Assembly (NCBI GenBank): GCA_904502055.1
Contig: CAJGDZ010000111.1
Span: 1 to 5,779, forward strand
From: an uncultured Clostridia bacterium
Lineage (GTDB): Bacteria; Bacillota; Clostridia; Oscillospirales; CAG-272
DNA: 5,779 nucleotides
Direction of reading: 5' to 3'
Every line of letters begins with the position of its first letter. The stretch's first letter is position 1. Positions 1 through 5,272 of the stretch are shown here, one piece after another. The position numbers and the translations under genes are program-made. The notes under the pieces were generated by a model. The model made no database searches, had not been told where the DNA came from, and saw only the letters and a list, made by a program, of their open reading frames with translations.

Positions 1-1376
1 ATAAGATCCACGAGGTGGAATATTTGCTTCGCCAGTCCGATACGCACACGCTGATCATTACCGAGGGCGCTAAGGACTGTCATTACGGAAAGATCATTGC
101 CGAGCTTTGCCCCGAGCTTGCCACCTTAAAGCCGGGCAAGCCCCTGCATACGCGCCGTTTGCCGTTCCTGAGAAACGTCATTACCGTGGGCTTCCGTCAG
201 AAGGGATGTCTGGAGTGGAACGATTGCTTTGCCTTGGCTGAGCGTGTTCCTCTTGAGGAGGTCTACCGTATGGCGGCGGCGGTCGACAAGGATGACGTTT
301 GTAATATGCAGTATACCTCGGGTACCACCGGCTTCCCCAAGGGTGTTATGCTTACACATTATAACGTTGTTAACAACGGAAAATATATCGGCGACCATAT
401 GGATCTGTCCACCGCGGACCGTATGATGATCCAGGTGCCGATGTTCCATTGCTTCGGTATGGTGCTTTCGATGACGGCGTCGATGACGCACGGCGCAACC
501 ATGCTTCCTCTGCCGTATTTCTCCCCGAAGCCCGCGCTTGCCTGCATTCACAATGAGCACATCACCGCTTTCAACGGCGTGCCGACTATGTTCATTGCCA
601 TGATGCAGCACGAGGACTTTGAAAAGACCGATTTCTCCCATATGCGAATCGGTATTATGGCAGGCGCAAACTGCCCGGCGGACCTTATGAAGGAAGCGGC
701 AAGAGGCCGCATGCAGATGAAGGAGATCGTTTCGGTTTACGGACAGACCGAGGCTTCGCCCGGCTGTACCATGAGCAGCTACTACGATTCGCTTGAGGTA
801 CGCACCGAAACGGTGGGAAGTGCGTTTGCCAACGTGGAGTGTAAGATCGTCGATCCCGAGACCGGCGAGGAGTGTCCCGACGGTGTCAACGGCGAGTTTG
901 TGGCGCGTGGCTACAACATTATGAAGGGTTACTATAAGATGCCGATGGCGACCGCAGCCGCCATTGACGCACAGGGCTGGCTTCACACGGGTGACCTTGC
1001 CTGCCGCACACCCGAGGGCAATTACCTTATCACCGGCCGCCTTAAGGACATGATCATTCGCGGCGGTGAGAACATCTACCCCAAGGAGATCGAGGAATTT
1101 ATCTACACCTGCCCGAAGGTGCGTGACGTACAGGTCATCGGTGTTCCCGATGAAAAGTACGGCGAGGAGATTATGGCTTGCATCATCCTCAAGGAAGGCG
1201 AGACCATGACCGAGCAGGAGATGAAGGACTTTGTGGCGGCCAGCATGGCGCGCCATAAGGTGCCGCGCTACATCGACTTTGTGGATTCCTTCCCGATGAA
1301 TGCTGCCGGTAAGATCCTTAAATACAAGATGCGCGAGAATGCGGTCGAAAAGCTGGGCATCAAGGTAAAGAAATAA
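1..1376 (+). CDS. AMP-forming acyl-CoA synthetase (fatty acid/acid-CoA ligase), 5'-truncated
   Basis: Predicted cytosolic ligase of the ANL superfamily: it activates a carboxylic acid with ATP to an acyl-adenylate and transfers the acyl group to CoA. The frame is open to the window edge (codons from position 3 read K-I-H-E before the GTG at 15), so that GTG is probably internal. Family members are usually about 540-560 residues, so roughly 100 N-terminal residues are missing. Counting from the GTG, the hallmarks are the P-loop YTSGTTGFPKG (100-110), VYGQTE (241-246), HTGDL (324-328), the hinge motif GRLKDMIIRGGENIYPKEIE (341-360), and AAGK (430-433) with the C-terminal catalytic lysine at 433. 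No catalytic motif is lost. The stretch VPMFHCFGMV (141-150) resembles medium/long-chain fatty acyl-CoA ligases rather than acetyl-CoA synthetase or peptide-synthetase domains, but the substrate cannot be read from sequence. It ends in TAA just before a terminator. What lies upstream is outside the window. Confidence 0.93.
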   Translation, partial: KIHEVEYLLRQSDTHTLIITEGAKDCHYGKIIAELCPELATLKPGKPLHTRRLPFLRNVITVGFRQKGCLEWNDCFALAERVPLEEVYRMAAAVDKDDVCNMQYTSGTTGFPKGVMLTHYNVVNNGKYIGDHMDLSTADRMMIQVPMFHCFGMVLSMTASMTHGATMLPLPYFSPKPALACIHNEHITAFNGVPTMFIAMMQHEDFEKTDFSHMRIGIMAGANCPADLMKEAARGRMQMKEIVSVYGQTEASPGCTMSSYYDSLEVRTETVGSAFANVECKIVDPETGEECPDGVNGEFVARGYNIMKGYYKMPMATAAAIDAQGWLHTGDLACRTPEGNYLITGRLKDMIIRGGENIYPKEIEEFIYTCPKVRDVQVIGVPDEKYGEEIMACIILKEGETMTEQEMKDFVAASMARHKVPRYIDFVDSFPMNAAGKILKYKMRENAVEKLGIKVKK

Positions 1377-1380
1377 ACCC

Positions 1381-1410
1381 AAAAGGACGAAGCGGTGCTT
1401 CGTCCTTTTC
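1381..1410 (+). terminator. Intrinsic terminator of the acyl-CoA synthetase gene
   Basis: A perfect hairpin starts 5 bases after the stop codon. The arms AAAAGGACGAAGC (1381-1393) and GCTTCGTCCTTTT (1397-1409) are separated by the 3-base loop GGT. The T run at 1406-1409 is short, but the arm is strong. The next gene's -35 box begins only 4 bases downstream, so the two transcription units are tightly packed but separate. Confidence 0.88.
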
Positions 1411-1412
1411 TG

Positions 1413-1441
1413 TTGACAAATTTTTCTTTGAATGGTATAAT
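1413..1441 (+). promoter_or_regulatory. Consensus sigma-A promoter of the GNAT gene
   Basis: TTGACA (1413-1418) and TATAAT (1436-1441) both match consensus perfectly and are 17 bases apart. A TG at 1433-1434 adds an extended -10. Transcription should start near 1448, leaving a leader of only about 20 bases. An SD-like AGAGGTGG lies at 1457-1464, just before the ATG at 1469. No operator-like palindrome was seen, which suggests strong, largely constitutive expression. Confidence 0.9.
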
Positions 1442-1468
1442 AAAACATCCGGAAAAAGAGGTGGAAAC

Positions 1469-1951
1469 ATGATTCGCTTTGTGGAACAAAAGGATATTCG
1501 GTCGCTGACGGCGATCTATAATTATTACATTGAAAATACGACCGCCACGCTGGAGCTGGAGGTGCTTACCGAGGAGAGCTTTCGCGCGCGTGTGGAAAAG
1601 ATCCGCGAGCGTTTTCCGTATCTTGTGTATGAGCAAAACGGTGAAATTCTCGGCTACGCGTATTTAAACGACTTCAATGAGCGCGGCGGCTACCGCTTTA
1701 CCGCTGACCTTTCGTTGTACGTGGCGCACGGGGCACGTGGGAAAGGAATTGGTCGGGCACTATATGAGGCAATCGAACCGATGGCGAAGGAAAGGGGCCT
1801 GTGCAACATCATTTCCCTTATCACCTCGGAGAACGAGGCAAGTCTTGCCTTTCACAAGGCGCTGGGCTTTGAGCGCGTGGCCCAAATTGACAACATTGCT
1901 CACAAATTTGACCGCTGGATCGGGCTTTGCTATTGCATCAAGAGAATATAA
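1469..1951 (+). CDS. GNAT-family N-acetyltransferase, phosphinothricin acetyltransferase-like
   Basis: A 160-residue single-domain GNAT enzyme, the usual length for this family, predicted to move an acetyl group from acetyl-CoA to an amine in the cytosol. The N-terminus (RSLTAIYNYYIENTTATLEL, 11-30) has the 'IYNYYI..T.AT' pattern of the PAT/methionine-sulfoximine acetyltransferase group. The acetyl-CoA pyrophosphate loop is GARGKGIGRAL (88-98; motif R-G-K-G-I-G). The conserved C-terminal stretches are ENEASLAFHKALGFERVA (121-138) and HKFDRWIGLCYCIK (145-158). ATG 1469 is chosen because AGAGGTGG lies directly upstream and the predicted transcript starts only about 20 bases before it. The gene is monocistronic: own promoter, own terminator. 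Family members detoxify phosphinothricin-like compounds or methionine sulfoximine/sulfone, while many relatives have unknown amine substrates. The true substrate is unknown here. Confidence 0.92.
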   Translation: MIRFVEQKDIRSLTAIYNYYIENTTATLELEVLTEESFRARVEKIRERFPYLVYEQNGEILGYAYLNDFNERGGYRFTADLSLYVAHGARGKGIGRALYEAIEPMAKERGLCNIISLITSENEASLAFHKALGFERVAQIDNIAHKFDRWIGLCYCIKRI

Positions 1952-1987
1952 AAAGCTTGGAGCAGGATTTCCTGCTCCAAGCTTTTT
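1951..1987. terminator. Bidirectional terminator between the convergent GNAT and symporter genes
   Basis: A perfect 16-base-pair inverted repeat: AAAAGCTTGGAGCAGG (1951-1966) and CCTGCTCCAAGCTTTT (1971-1986) around an ATTT loop. The A run at the left end becomes a U tract on the minus strand, so the hairpin can end transcripts from both directions. It overlaps the last base of the GNAT stop codon and lies 3 bases beyond the symporter stop codon (1990-1992). Confidence 0.92.
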
Positions 1988-1989
1988 GC

Positions 1990-3411
1990 TTATTTGTCCT
2001 TTTTGGAATTCTTGATAACCAGCTTGGAAAGCGCGATCAGCGCGATCACGTTGGGAAGAACCATCAGGTAGTTGAAGAAGTCGGTCAGCTCCCAAACAAG
2101 GTCGTTCTTGAGGATCGAGCCAAGGAAGATAAAGCCGATGGCCACGATCGAGTAGATCAGAACGGCGATCTTCTGCTTCTTACCGGCCATATACTGAACG
2201 TTCAGCTTGCCAAAGAAGTTCCAGCTGAGGATCGTGGAGAACGCGAAGAACAGCAAGCAGATCGCCACGAAGATGTTACCGAAGCTACCCCAGTTCGGGA
2301 AGGCCGACGTAACTGCCATCTGCATAGCGTTGGTCTTGCTGATGCCAAACAGAGCCTTGGCGCCCTCATAAGCGACGGGAGAGCCGAGAGATCCGTTCAG
2401 AACGCCGTCACCTGCATACAGGCAGGAGATAACGACGAGAGCGGTCATGGTAAGAACCACAAAGGTGTCGATGAACACGCCGATCATAGCGGCAACACCC
2501 TGGTCATGAGGCTTTGCCACGTTTGCCTGTGCGTGTGCGTGAGGTGTAGAACCCATACCGGCCTCATTCGAGAACAGTCCGCGCTTAGCACCCTGGCTGA
2601 TTGCGGTCTTAAGTGCGTAACCGATACCACCACCGATGATAGCCGAGGGAGTAAAGGCGAACTTGAAGATCATGCCAATGGTCTCGGGGATGTACTGAAT
2701 ACGGAGAATGAGGACCACAAGGCCGCCCACAAGGAAGAAGCCTGCCATAACGGGAACCAGCTTCTCGGTGACGGAGGCGATTCTCTGAATACCGCCGATG
2801 AAGATGAAGGCGGCAATAGCGGCAACGATAAGGCCGATCACCCAAACCGGAATGCCAAAGGCGGTGTTGCAGGACTCTGCGATGGAGTTGGACTGTACCA
2901 TCGAGCCCATAAAGCCAAGTGCCAGCGTTGCGGCAATGCCAAAGAACCAGGTGAGGAATTTGCCGAAGCCGTTGGGAAATGCTTTCATAATGTAGTAAAC
3001 GGGACCGCCGCGCACCTCGCCGTTTTCGTCGACCTCACGGGTCTCCTGAGCGAGTACAGCCTCGGCGTAGATGGTAGCCATGCCCAGGAAGGCAATGATC
3101 CACATCCAGAAGATGGCACCGGGACCGCCGATAAGGATAGCACCCGAGGCACCGACGATGTTACCGGTACCGACCTGTGCCGCGATGGCCGTAGCCAATG
3201 CCTGGAAGGAGGAAAGGCCGCCTGCCTGCTTTCCGCCGCGAAGCTTGAAGTTTCCAAAGACCTTCTTCATGCCTTCGCCAAAGCAGCGAACCTGCACGAA
3301 CTTTGTCTTGATGGTGAACCACAGACCCGTGCCGATCAAGAGAATGATCAGCAGATAGTCTGCCAGGTATCCGTTAAGCTTGGATACGATGTTAAGTAAG
3401 GTTTCCTGCAT
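1990..3411 (-). CDS. Sodium:alanine/glycine symporter (AGCS family)
   Basis: A 473-residue polytopic inner-membrane transporter that imports alanine and/or glycine with Na+ (AlsT/DagA/AgcS group). The family signature is complete: GGPGAIFWMWIIAFLG (95-110) follows QVGTGNIVGASGA (79-91). Other conserved stretches are RGGPVYYIM (134-142) and the loop GLFSNEAGMGSTPHAHA (278-294). Hydrophobic segments are visible near 15-32, 97-120, 153-172, 187-208, 218-237, 306-331, 378-397, 414-432 and 446-466, consistent with the family's 10-11 helices. The C-terminus ends in a lysine-rich tail. The frame extends 12 codons further upstream, but ATG 3411 is chosen because GGGAGG (3426-3421) sits 9 bases before it and the longer start has no SD. 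It is transcribed alone behind a tandem glycine riboswitch, which supports glycine as a physiological substrate and indicates feedback control by glycine. A shared hairpin closes it downstream. Confidence 0.95.
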   Translation of the reverse strand: MQETLLNIVSKLNGYLADYLLIILLIGTGLWFTIKTKFVQVRCFGEGMKKVFGNFKLRGGKQAGGLSSFQALATAIAAQVGTGNIVGASGAILIGGPGAIFWMWIIAFLGMATIYAEAVLAQETREVDENGEVRGGPVYYIMKAFPNGFGKFLTWFFGIAATLALGFMGSMVQSNSIAESCNTAFGIPVWVIGLIVAAIAAFIFIGGIQRIASVTEKLVPVMAGFFLVGGLVVLILRIQYIPETIGMIFKFAFTPSAIIGGGIGYALKTAISQGAKRGLFSNEAGMGSTPHAHAQANVAKPHDQGVAAMIGVFIDTFVVLTMTALVVISCLYAGDGVLNGSLGSPVAYEGAKALFGISKTNAMQMAVTSAFPNWGSFGNIFVAICLLFFAFSTILSWNFFGKLNVQYMAGKKQKIAVLIYSIVAIGFIFLGSILKNDLVWELTDFFNYLMVLPNVIALIALSKLVIKNSKKDK

Positions 3412-3420
3412 AAAAATATG

Positions 3421-3426
3421 CCTCCC
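3421..3426 (-). promoter_or_regulatory. Ribosome binding site of the symporter gene
   Basis: Read on the minus strand this is GGGAGG, 9 bases before the ATG at 3411-3409. It fixes the start at MQETLL rather than at the longer in-frame start at 3447, which lies inside the terminator's U tract. Confidence 0.85.
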
Positions 3427-3444
3427 AAAAAATATTTTTGAAAA

Positions 3445-3470
3445 CAAAAAGAGCCAAACAGACTTGGCTC
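3445..3470 (-). terminator. Riboswitch-controlled intrinsic terminator (expression platform)
   Basis: On the minus strand, GAGCCAA (3470-3464) pairs with TTGGCTC (3457-3451) around a 6-base loop and is followed directly by TTTTT. It lies about 50 bases downstream of aptamer 2 and about 35 bases before the symporter start codon, the expected place for premature termination. Its 5' arm extends to CGGAGC (3472-3467), which can also pair with GCTCCG (3599-3594) at the base of aptamer 2, giving a plausible route for ligand control. Confidence 0.88.
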
Positions 3471-3486
3471 CGAAAAAACAAGAGAA

Positions 3487-3502
3487 GCGCCGTTTTCAGC
3501 GC
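3487..3502 (-). other. Small hairpin between aptamer 2 and the terminator
   Basis: On the minus strand GCGCTG (3502-3497) and CGGCGC (3492-3487) form 6 base pairs, one of them G-U, around an AAAA loop. It is followed by a pyrimidine-rich stretch ending in a T run (3478-3473). It could be a folding spacer, a pause hairpin or a weak second terminator in the expression platform. The role is inferred from position only. Confidence 0.5.
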
Positions 3503-3520
3503 AGAAAATCTTTTGTTTTC

Positions 3521-3598
3521 CTCCGTCCTTTTGCCTGAGAGATTTGGCGGCAAGCCGCCTTGCACCTTCGGCACCCAATTTGATGGACTTCTCCGGAG
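3521..3598 (-). ncRNA. Glycine riboswitch aptamer 2 (canonical)
   Basis: P1 is CTCCG (3598-3594) with CGGAG (3525-3521). P2 is GAGA directly after the P1 5' strand, paired with the TCTC that precedes CAGG. A short P3 forms from TCCA and TGGG, and a GGCGG/CCGCC hairpin with a CTTG loop follows the conserved CCGAAGGTGCAA. The 3' consensus CTCTCAGGCAAAAGGAC is intact. All helices and conserved core positions I would expect in this aptamer are present. Confidence 0.93.
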
Positions 3599-3686
3599 CG
3601 CTATCGGTATACAGTCTCACCTTACGGTACCTGAGAGCGTTACTCCTTCGGCGGCTTTCGCCTTTTCCTGCATACTTCCTTTAGCA
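3599..3686 (-). other. Leader-linker kink-turn of the tandem riboswitch
   Basis: The feature spans the two paired strands and the aptamer between them. Minus-strand leader: TGCTA (3686-3682), a 3-base bulge AAG (3681-3679), GA (3678-3677), one A, then P1 of aptamer 1. Linker after P1: C (3606), GA (3605-3604), TAGCG (3603-3599). GCTA pairs with TAGC and the two GA steps face each other, which is the kink-turn pattern of helix, 3-base bulge and tandem G-A pairs. A U-G pair can extend the helix. Such a leader-linker kink-turn is known for tandem glycine riboswitches. Confidence 0.75.
3607..3675 (-). ncRNA. Glycine riboswitch aptamer 1 (compact, partly degenerate)
   Basis: P1 is 8 base pairs, GTATGCAG (3675-3668) with CTGTATAC (3614-3607), one of them G-U. 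The core keeps GCCGCCGAAGGAGTAA and CTCTCAGGTA. The aptamer is only 69 bases long. The 5' half of P2 (normally like GGAGAG) reads GGAAAA and pairs poorly with CTCTC. The peripheral hairpin normally found between the CAA and the CTCTC strand is missing. A small ACC-GTAA-GGT hairpin lies before the P1 3' strand instead. It may bind glycine weakly or mainly support aptamer 2. Confidence 0.8.
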
Positions 3687-3707
3687 TATATTTGTTTTAC
3701 GAACGGT

Positions 3708-3736
3708 ATTATACTACATTTCTTGACAAATTACAA
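3708..3736 (-). promoter_or_regulatory. Promoter of the riboswitch-symporter transcript
   Basis: On the minus strand a perfect TATAAT -10 (3713-3708) is preceded, 17 bases upstream, by TTGTAA (3736-3731), matching TTGACA at 4 of 6 positions. The start site would fall near 3701, about 15 bases before the kink-turn helix, which fits a leader that begins just ahead of the riboswitch. Confidence 0.8.
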
Positions 3737-3798
3737 GCCCTTTTTAAAAAATAATTCATAAAAATTCAAAAAAAAGGCAAGAAAATACAAGAGGGATA

Positions 3799-3807
3799 TG
3801 TTATAAT
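3799..3807 (+). promoter_or_regulatory. Extended -10 promoter of the MATE gene
   Basis: TGT-TATAAT: a perfect -10 (3802-3807) with the TG extension at 3799-3800. No good -35 box lies 16-18 bases upstream (the region is A-rich), so promoter strength probably depends on the extended -10. The start site would be near 3814, giving a leader of about 27 bases. It is divergent from the symporter promoter, whose -35 ends about 65 bases away. Confidence 0.75.
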
Positions 3808-3825
3808 ATAAAAAATGACTTTTTC

Positions 3826-3831
3826 AGGGGG
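3826..3831 (+). promoter_or_regulatory. Ribosome binding site of the MATE gene
   Basis: AGGGGG lies 9 bases before the GTG at 3841. The nearest in-frame ATG (3877) has no SD at a usable distance, so this site decides in favour of the GTG start. Confidence 0.7.
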
Positions 3832-3840
3832 CGATAAACG

Positions 3841-5235
3841 GTGGCGTTCGTGGGAGCCAAACGGCACGAGCTGGATATGACCCGGGGGAATATCGCGGGC
3901 AATTTGATACGCTTTGCCTTTCCGCTTTTGCTGGGCAATCTGTTTCAGCAGCTCTACAATATGGTCGACACGTGGGTGATCGGTCAGTGGGGACTTGAGG
4001 CGGAATACTCGGCCGTGGGTACGGTCGGCCCGATCATCAATATGCTGATCGGCCTTTTTGTAGGCCTTTCCGGTGGCGCGGGCGTAGTGATCTCCACCTA
4101 CTTCGGCGCCGGCAACACCAAAAAGGTACACGATGCGGTACACACGTCGATCGTGATGACGTTGGTGCTTTCGGTTTTGTTTACGGTTCTTGGTATTGCC
4201 CTCACACCGGTGATGCTGGATCTTATGCTTCAATCCAAGGTTGAAAACAGCGCGCTTTTGCCGTATGCCACCACGTATCTGACCATCTATTTTGCCGGCG
4301 TGTCGGGGCTTCTCGTTTACAATATGGGCTCGGGCATTCTCCGTGCTGTGGGTGACTCCAAGCGTCCCTTTTATTTCCTTGTGGTTTCGGCCGTCCTCAA
4401 CATTGTATTGGACATTGTTTTTGTTGTGGGCTTCCGTATGGGCGTGGCGGGCGTTGCCTTGGCAACGGTGCTTGCTCAGCTTGTTTCAGCGACTCTTACG
4501 GTGATCGTGCTTCTGAGAACCGACTCCTGCGTCAAGCTGATCCTGAAGGATCTTCGTGTGGATTTTCCTATGCTGGGCAAGATCGTAAGAATCGGAATTC
4601 CGACGGCGCTCCAGCTGGCCATTACCGCGTTTTCCAACGTTTTTGTGCAATCGTATATCGGAAACATCAATCCGATCTCCCATCAAACCGAGCATCTGGG
4701 GGCCTGGACGACCTATGCCAAGCTCGATCAGATCATGTTTTTGCCGCCGCAGTCCCTGTCGGTTGCCGTTATGACCTTTGTCGGACAAAACCTCGGAAAG
4801 GGCGACGTGGCCAGAGCAAAGAAGGGCGCGGGTATCGCCTATCTTCAGTCCTCGGCCATTACCGCGGTGATCATGATTCCACTGATGGTCTTTGCACCGC
4901 AGCTTTCCGGCTTCTTTAACGATTCGCCGCTTGTGGTGGAGTACGCCACCATCCTTCTTCGGACGCTCACGCCGTTCTATTTGATCTGTAGTGTAAACCA
5001 GATCTTCTCGGGCGCGCTCCGTGGAGCGGGCAATACGCGTGCGCCGATGATCAATATGCTGGTCGCCTTCGTGCTGTTCCGTCAGATCTATCTGTTTGTG
5101 ATGACCAATTACATCTCCAACGATCTGATCCCCGTAGCTATGAGTTATCCGGCGGGCTGGGTTCTTTGCTGTGTCCTGACGTTGATCTCGTATTTCTTCT
5201 TCCGATTTGATAAATCCAGGGTTATGGAAAAATAA
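3841..5235 (+). CDS. MATE-family multidrug/Na+ (or H+) antiporter
   Basis: A 464-residue inner-membrane efflux protein of the MatE family, close to the typical ~450 residues, predicted to have 12 helices. It expels organic cations or drugs in exchange for Na+ or H+. The first helix region, RFAFPLLLGNLFQQLYNMVDTW (24-45), is the classic MATE start. The two-fold internal repeat is visible: GAGNTKKVHDAV (89-100) matches GKGDVARAKKGA (319-330), and GILRAVGDSKRPF (165-177) matches GALRGAGNTRAPM (391-403). GQNLGKGD (315-322) is the second-half loop. GTG 3841 is preferred because AGGGGG lies 9 bases upstream. An ATG start at codon 13 would keep the whole domain but has no SD. It is monocistronic, with its own promoter and a strong terminator, and is divergent from the symporter. 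The drug substrate and coupling ion cannot be told from sequence. Confidence 0.94.
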   Translation: MAFVGAKRHELDMTRGNIAGNLIRFAFPLLLGNLFQQLYNMVDTWVIGQWGLEAEYSAVGTVGPIINMLIGLFVGLSGGAGVVISTYFGAGNTKKVHDAVHTSIVMTLVLSVLFTVLGIALTPVMLDLMLQSKVENSALLPYATTYLTIYFAGVSGLLVYNMGSGILRAVGDSKRPFYFLVVSAVLNIVLDIVFVVGFRMGVAGVALATVLAQLVSATLTVIVLLRTDSCVKLILKDLRVDFPMLGKIVRIGIPTALQLAITAFSNVFVQSYIGNINPISHQTEHLGAWTTYAKLDQIMFLPPQSLSVAVMTFVGQNLGKGDVARAKKGAGIAYLQSSAITAVIMIPLMVFAPQLSGFFNDSPLVVEYATILLRTLTPFYLICSVNQIFSGALRGAGNTRAPMINMLVAFVLFRQIYLFVMTNYISNDLIPVAMSYPAGWVLCCVLTLISYFFFRFDKSRVMEK

Positions 5236-5269
5236 AAAAACGCTCGTGCCTCGGCACGAGCGTTTTTTT
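5234..5269 (+). terminator. Strong intrinsic terminator of the MATE gene
   Basis: CGCTCGTGC (5241-5249) and GCACGAGCG (5254-5262) form a perfect 9-base-pair G+C-rich stem with a CTCG loop, followed by seven T residues (5263-5269). The A run before the stem (5234-5240) pairs with the T run and would serve as a U tract for minus-strand transcripts, so it could work both ways. It begins in the MATE stop codon. Confidence 0.95.
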
Positions 5270-5272
5270 ATT

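Larger units (their letters stand above)
3521..3686 (-). promoter_or_regulatory. Tandem glycine riboswitch (gcvT-type)
   Basis: The roughly 290-base leader of the symporter mRNA contains two consecutive aptamers with glycine-riboswitch core motifs. Aptamer 1 has GCCGCCGAAGGAGTAA and CTCTCAGGTA. Aptamer 2 has GTGCCGAAGGTGCAA and TCTCTCAGGCAAAAGGAC. An 8-base linker (3606-3599) joins them, and the sequence before aptamer 1 can form a kink-turn with that linker. A terminator follows, so control is probably by premature transcription termination. The class is well known upstream of glycine-cleavage operons and of sodium:alanine symporters. Sensing a likely transporter substrate fits the gene it precedes. 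Confidence 0.95.

Noticed and set aside
126..1448. A 440-codon minus-strand ORF opposite the acyl-CoA synthetase
   Set aside because: It is antisense to a gene with all ligase motifs, its peptide is H/L/R-rich with no recognisable domain, and it runs through the terminator and GNAT promoter. The codon bias of the real gene keeps this frame open.
1927..3399. A 490-codon plus-strand ORF opposite the symporter, slightly longer than the symporter itself
   Set aside because: The symporter carries the exact AGCS signature, an SD and a riboswitch leader. The opposite frame gives a D/H/N/C-rich peptide, as expected antisense to a hydrophobic protein, and starts inside the GNAT gene with no SD.
3723..3728. 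A perfect plus-strand TTGACA between the divergent promoters
   Set aside because: No -10 lies at 16-18 bases (only A runs), it falls in the spacer of the minus-strand symporter promoter, and the plausible MATE -10 is over 70 bases away.
3815..3880. A 21-codon ORF at the predicted MATE transcript start, whose TGA overlaps the internal ATG at 3877, like a coupled leader peptide
   Set aside because: It has no SD, would have to be leaderless, its peptide shows no regulatory codon run, and the AGGGGG site plus GTG 3841 explain initiation better.
3766..4233. A 155-codon minus-strand ORF over the start of the MATE gene
   Set aside because: It is antisense to well-conserved MATE sequence, lies over both promoters, and has a K/H/R-rich low-information peptide.
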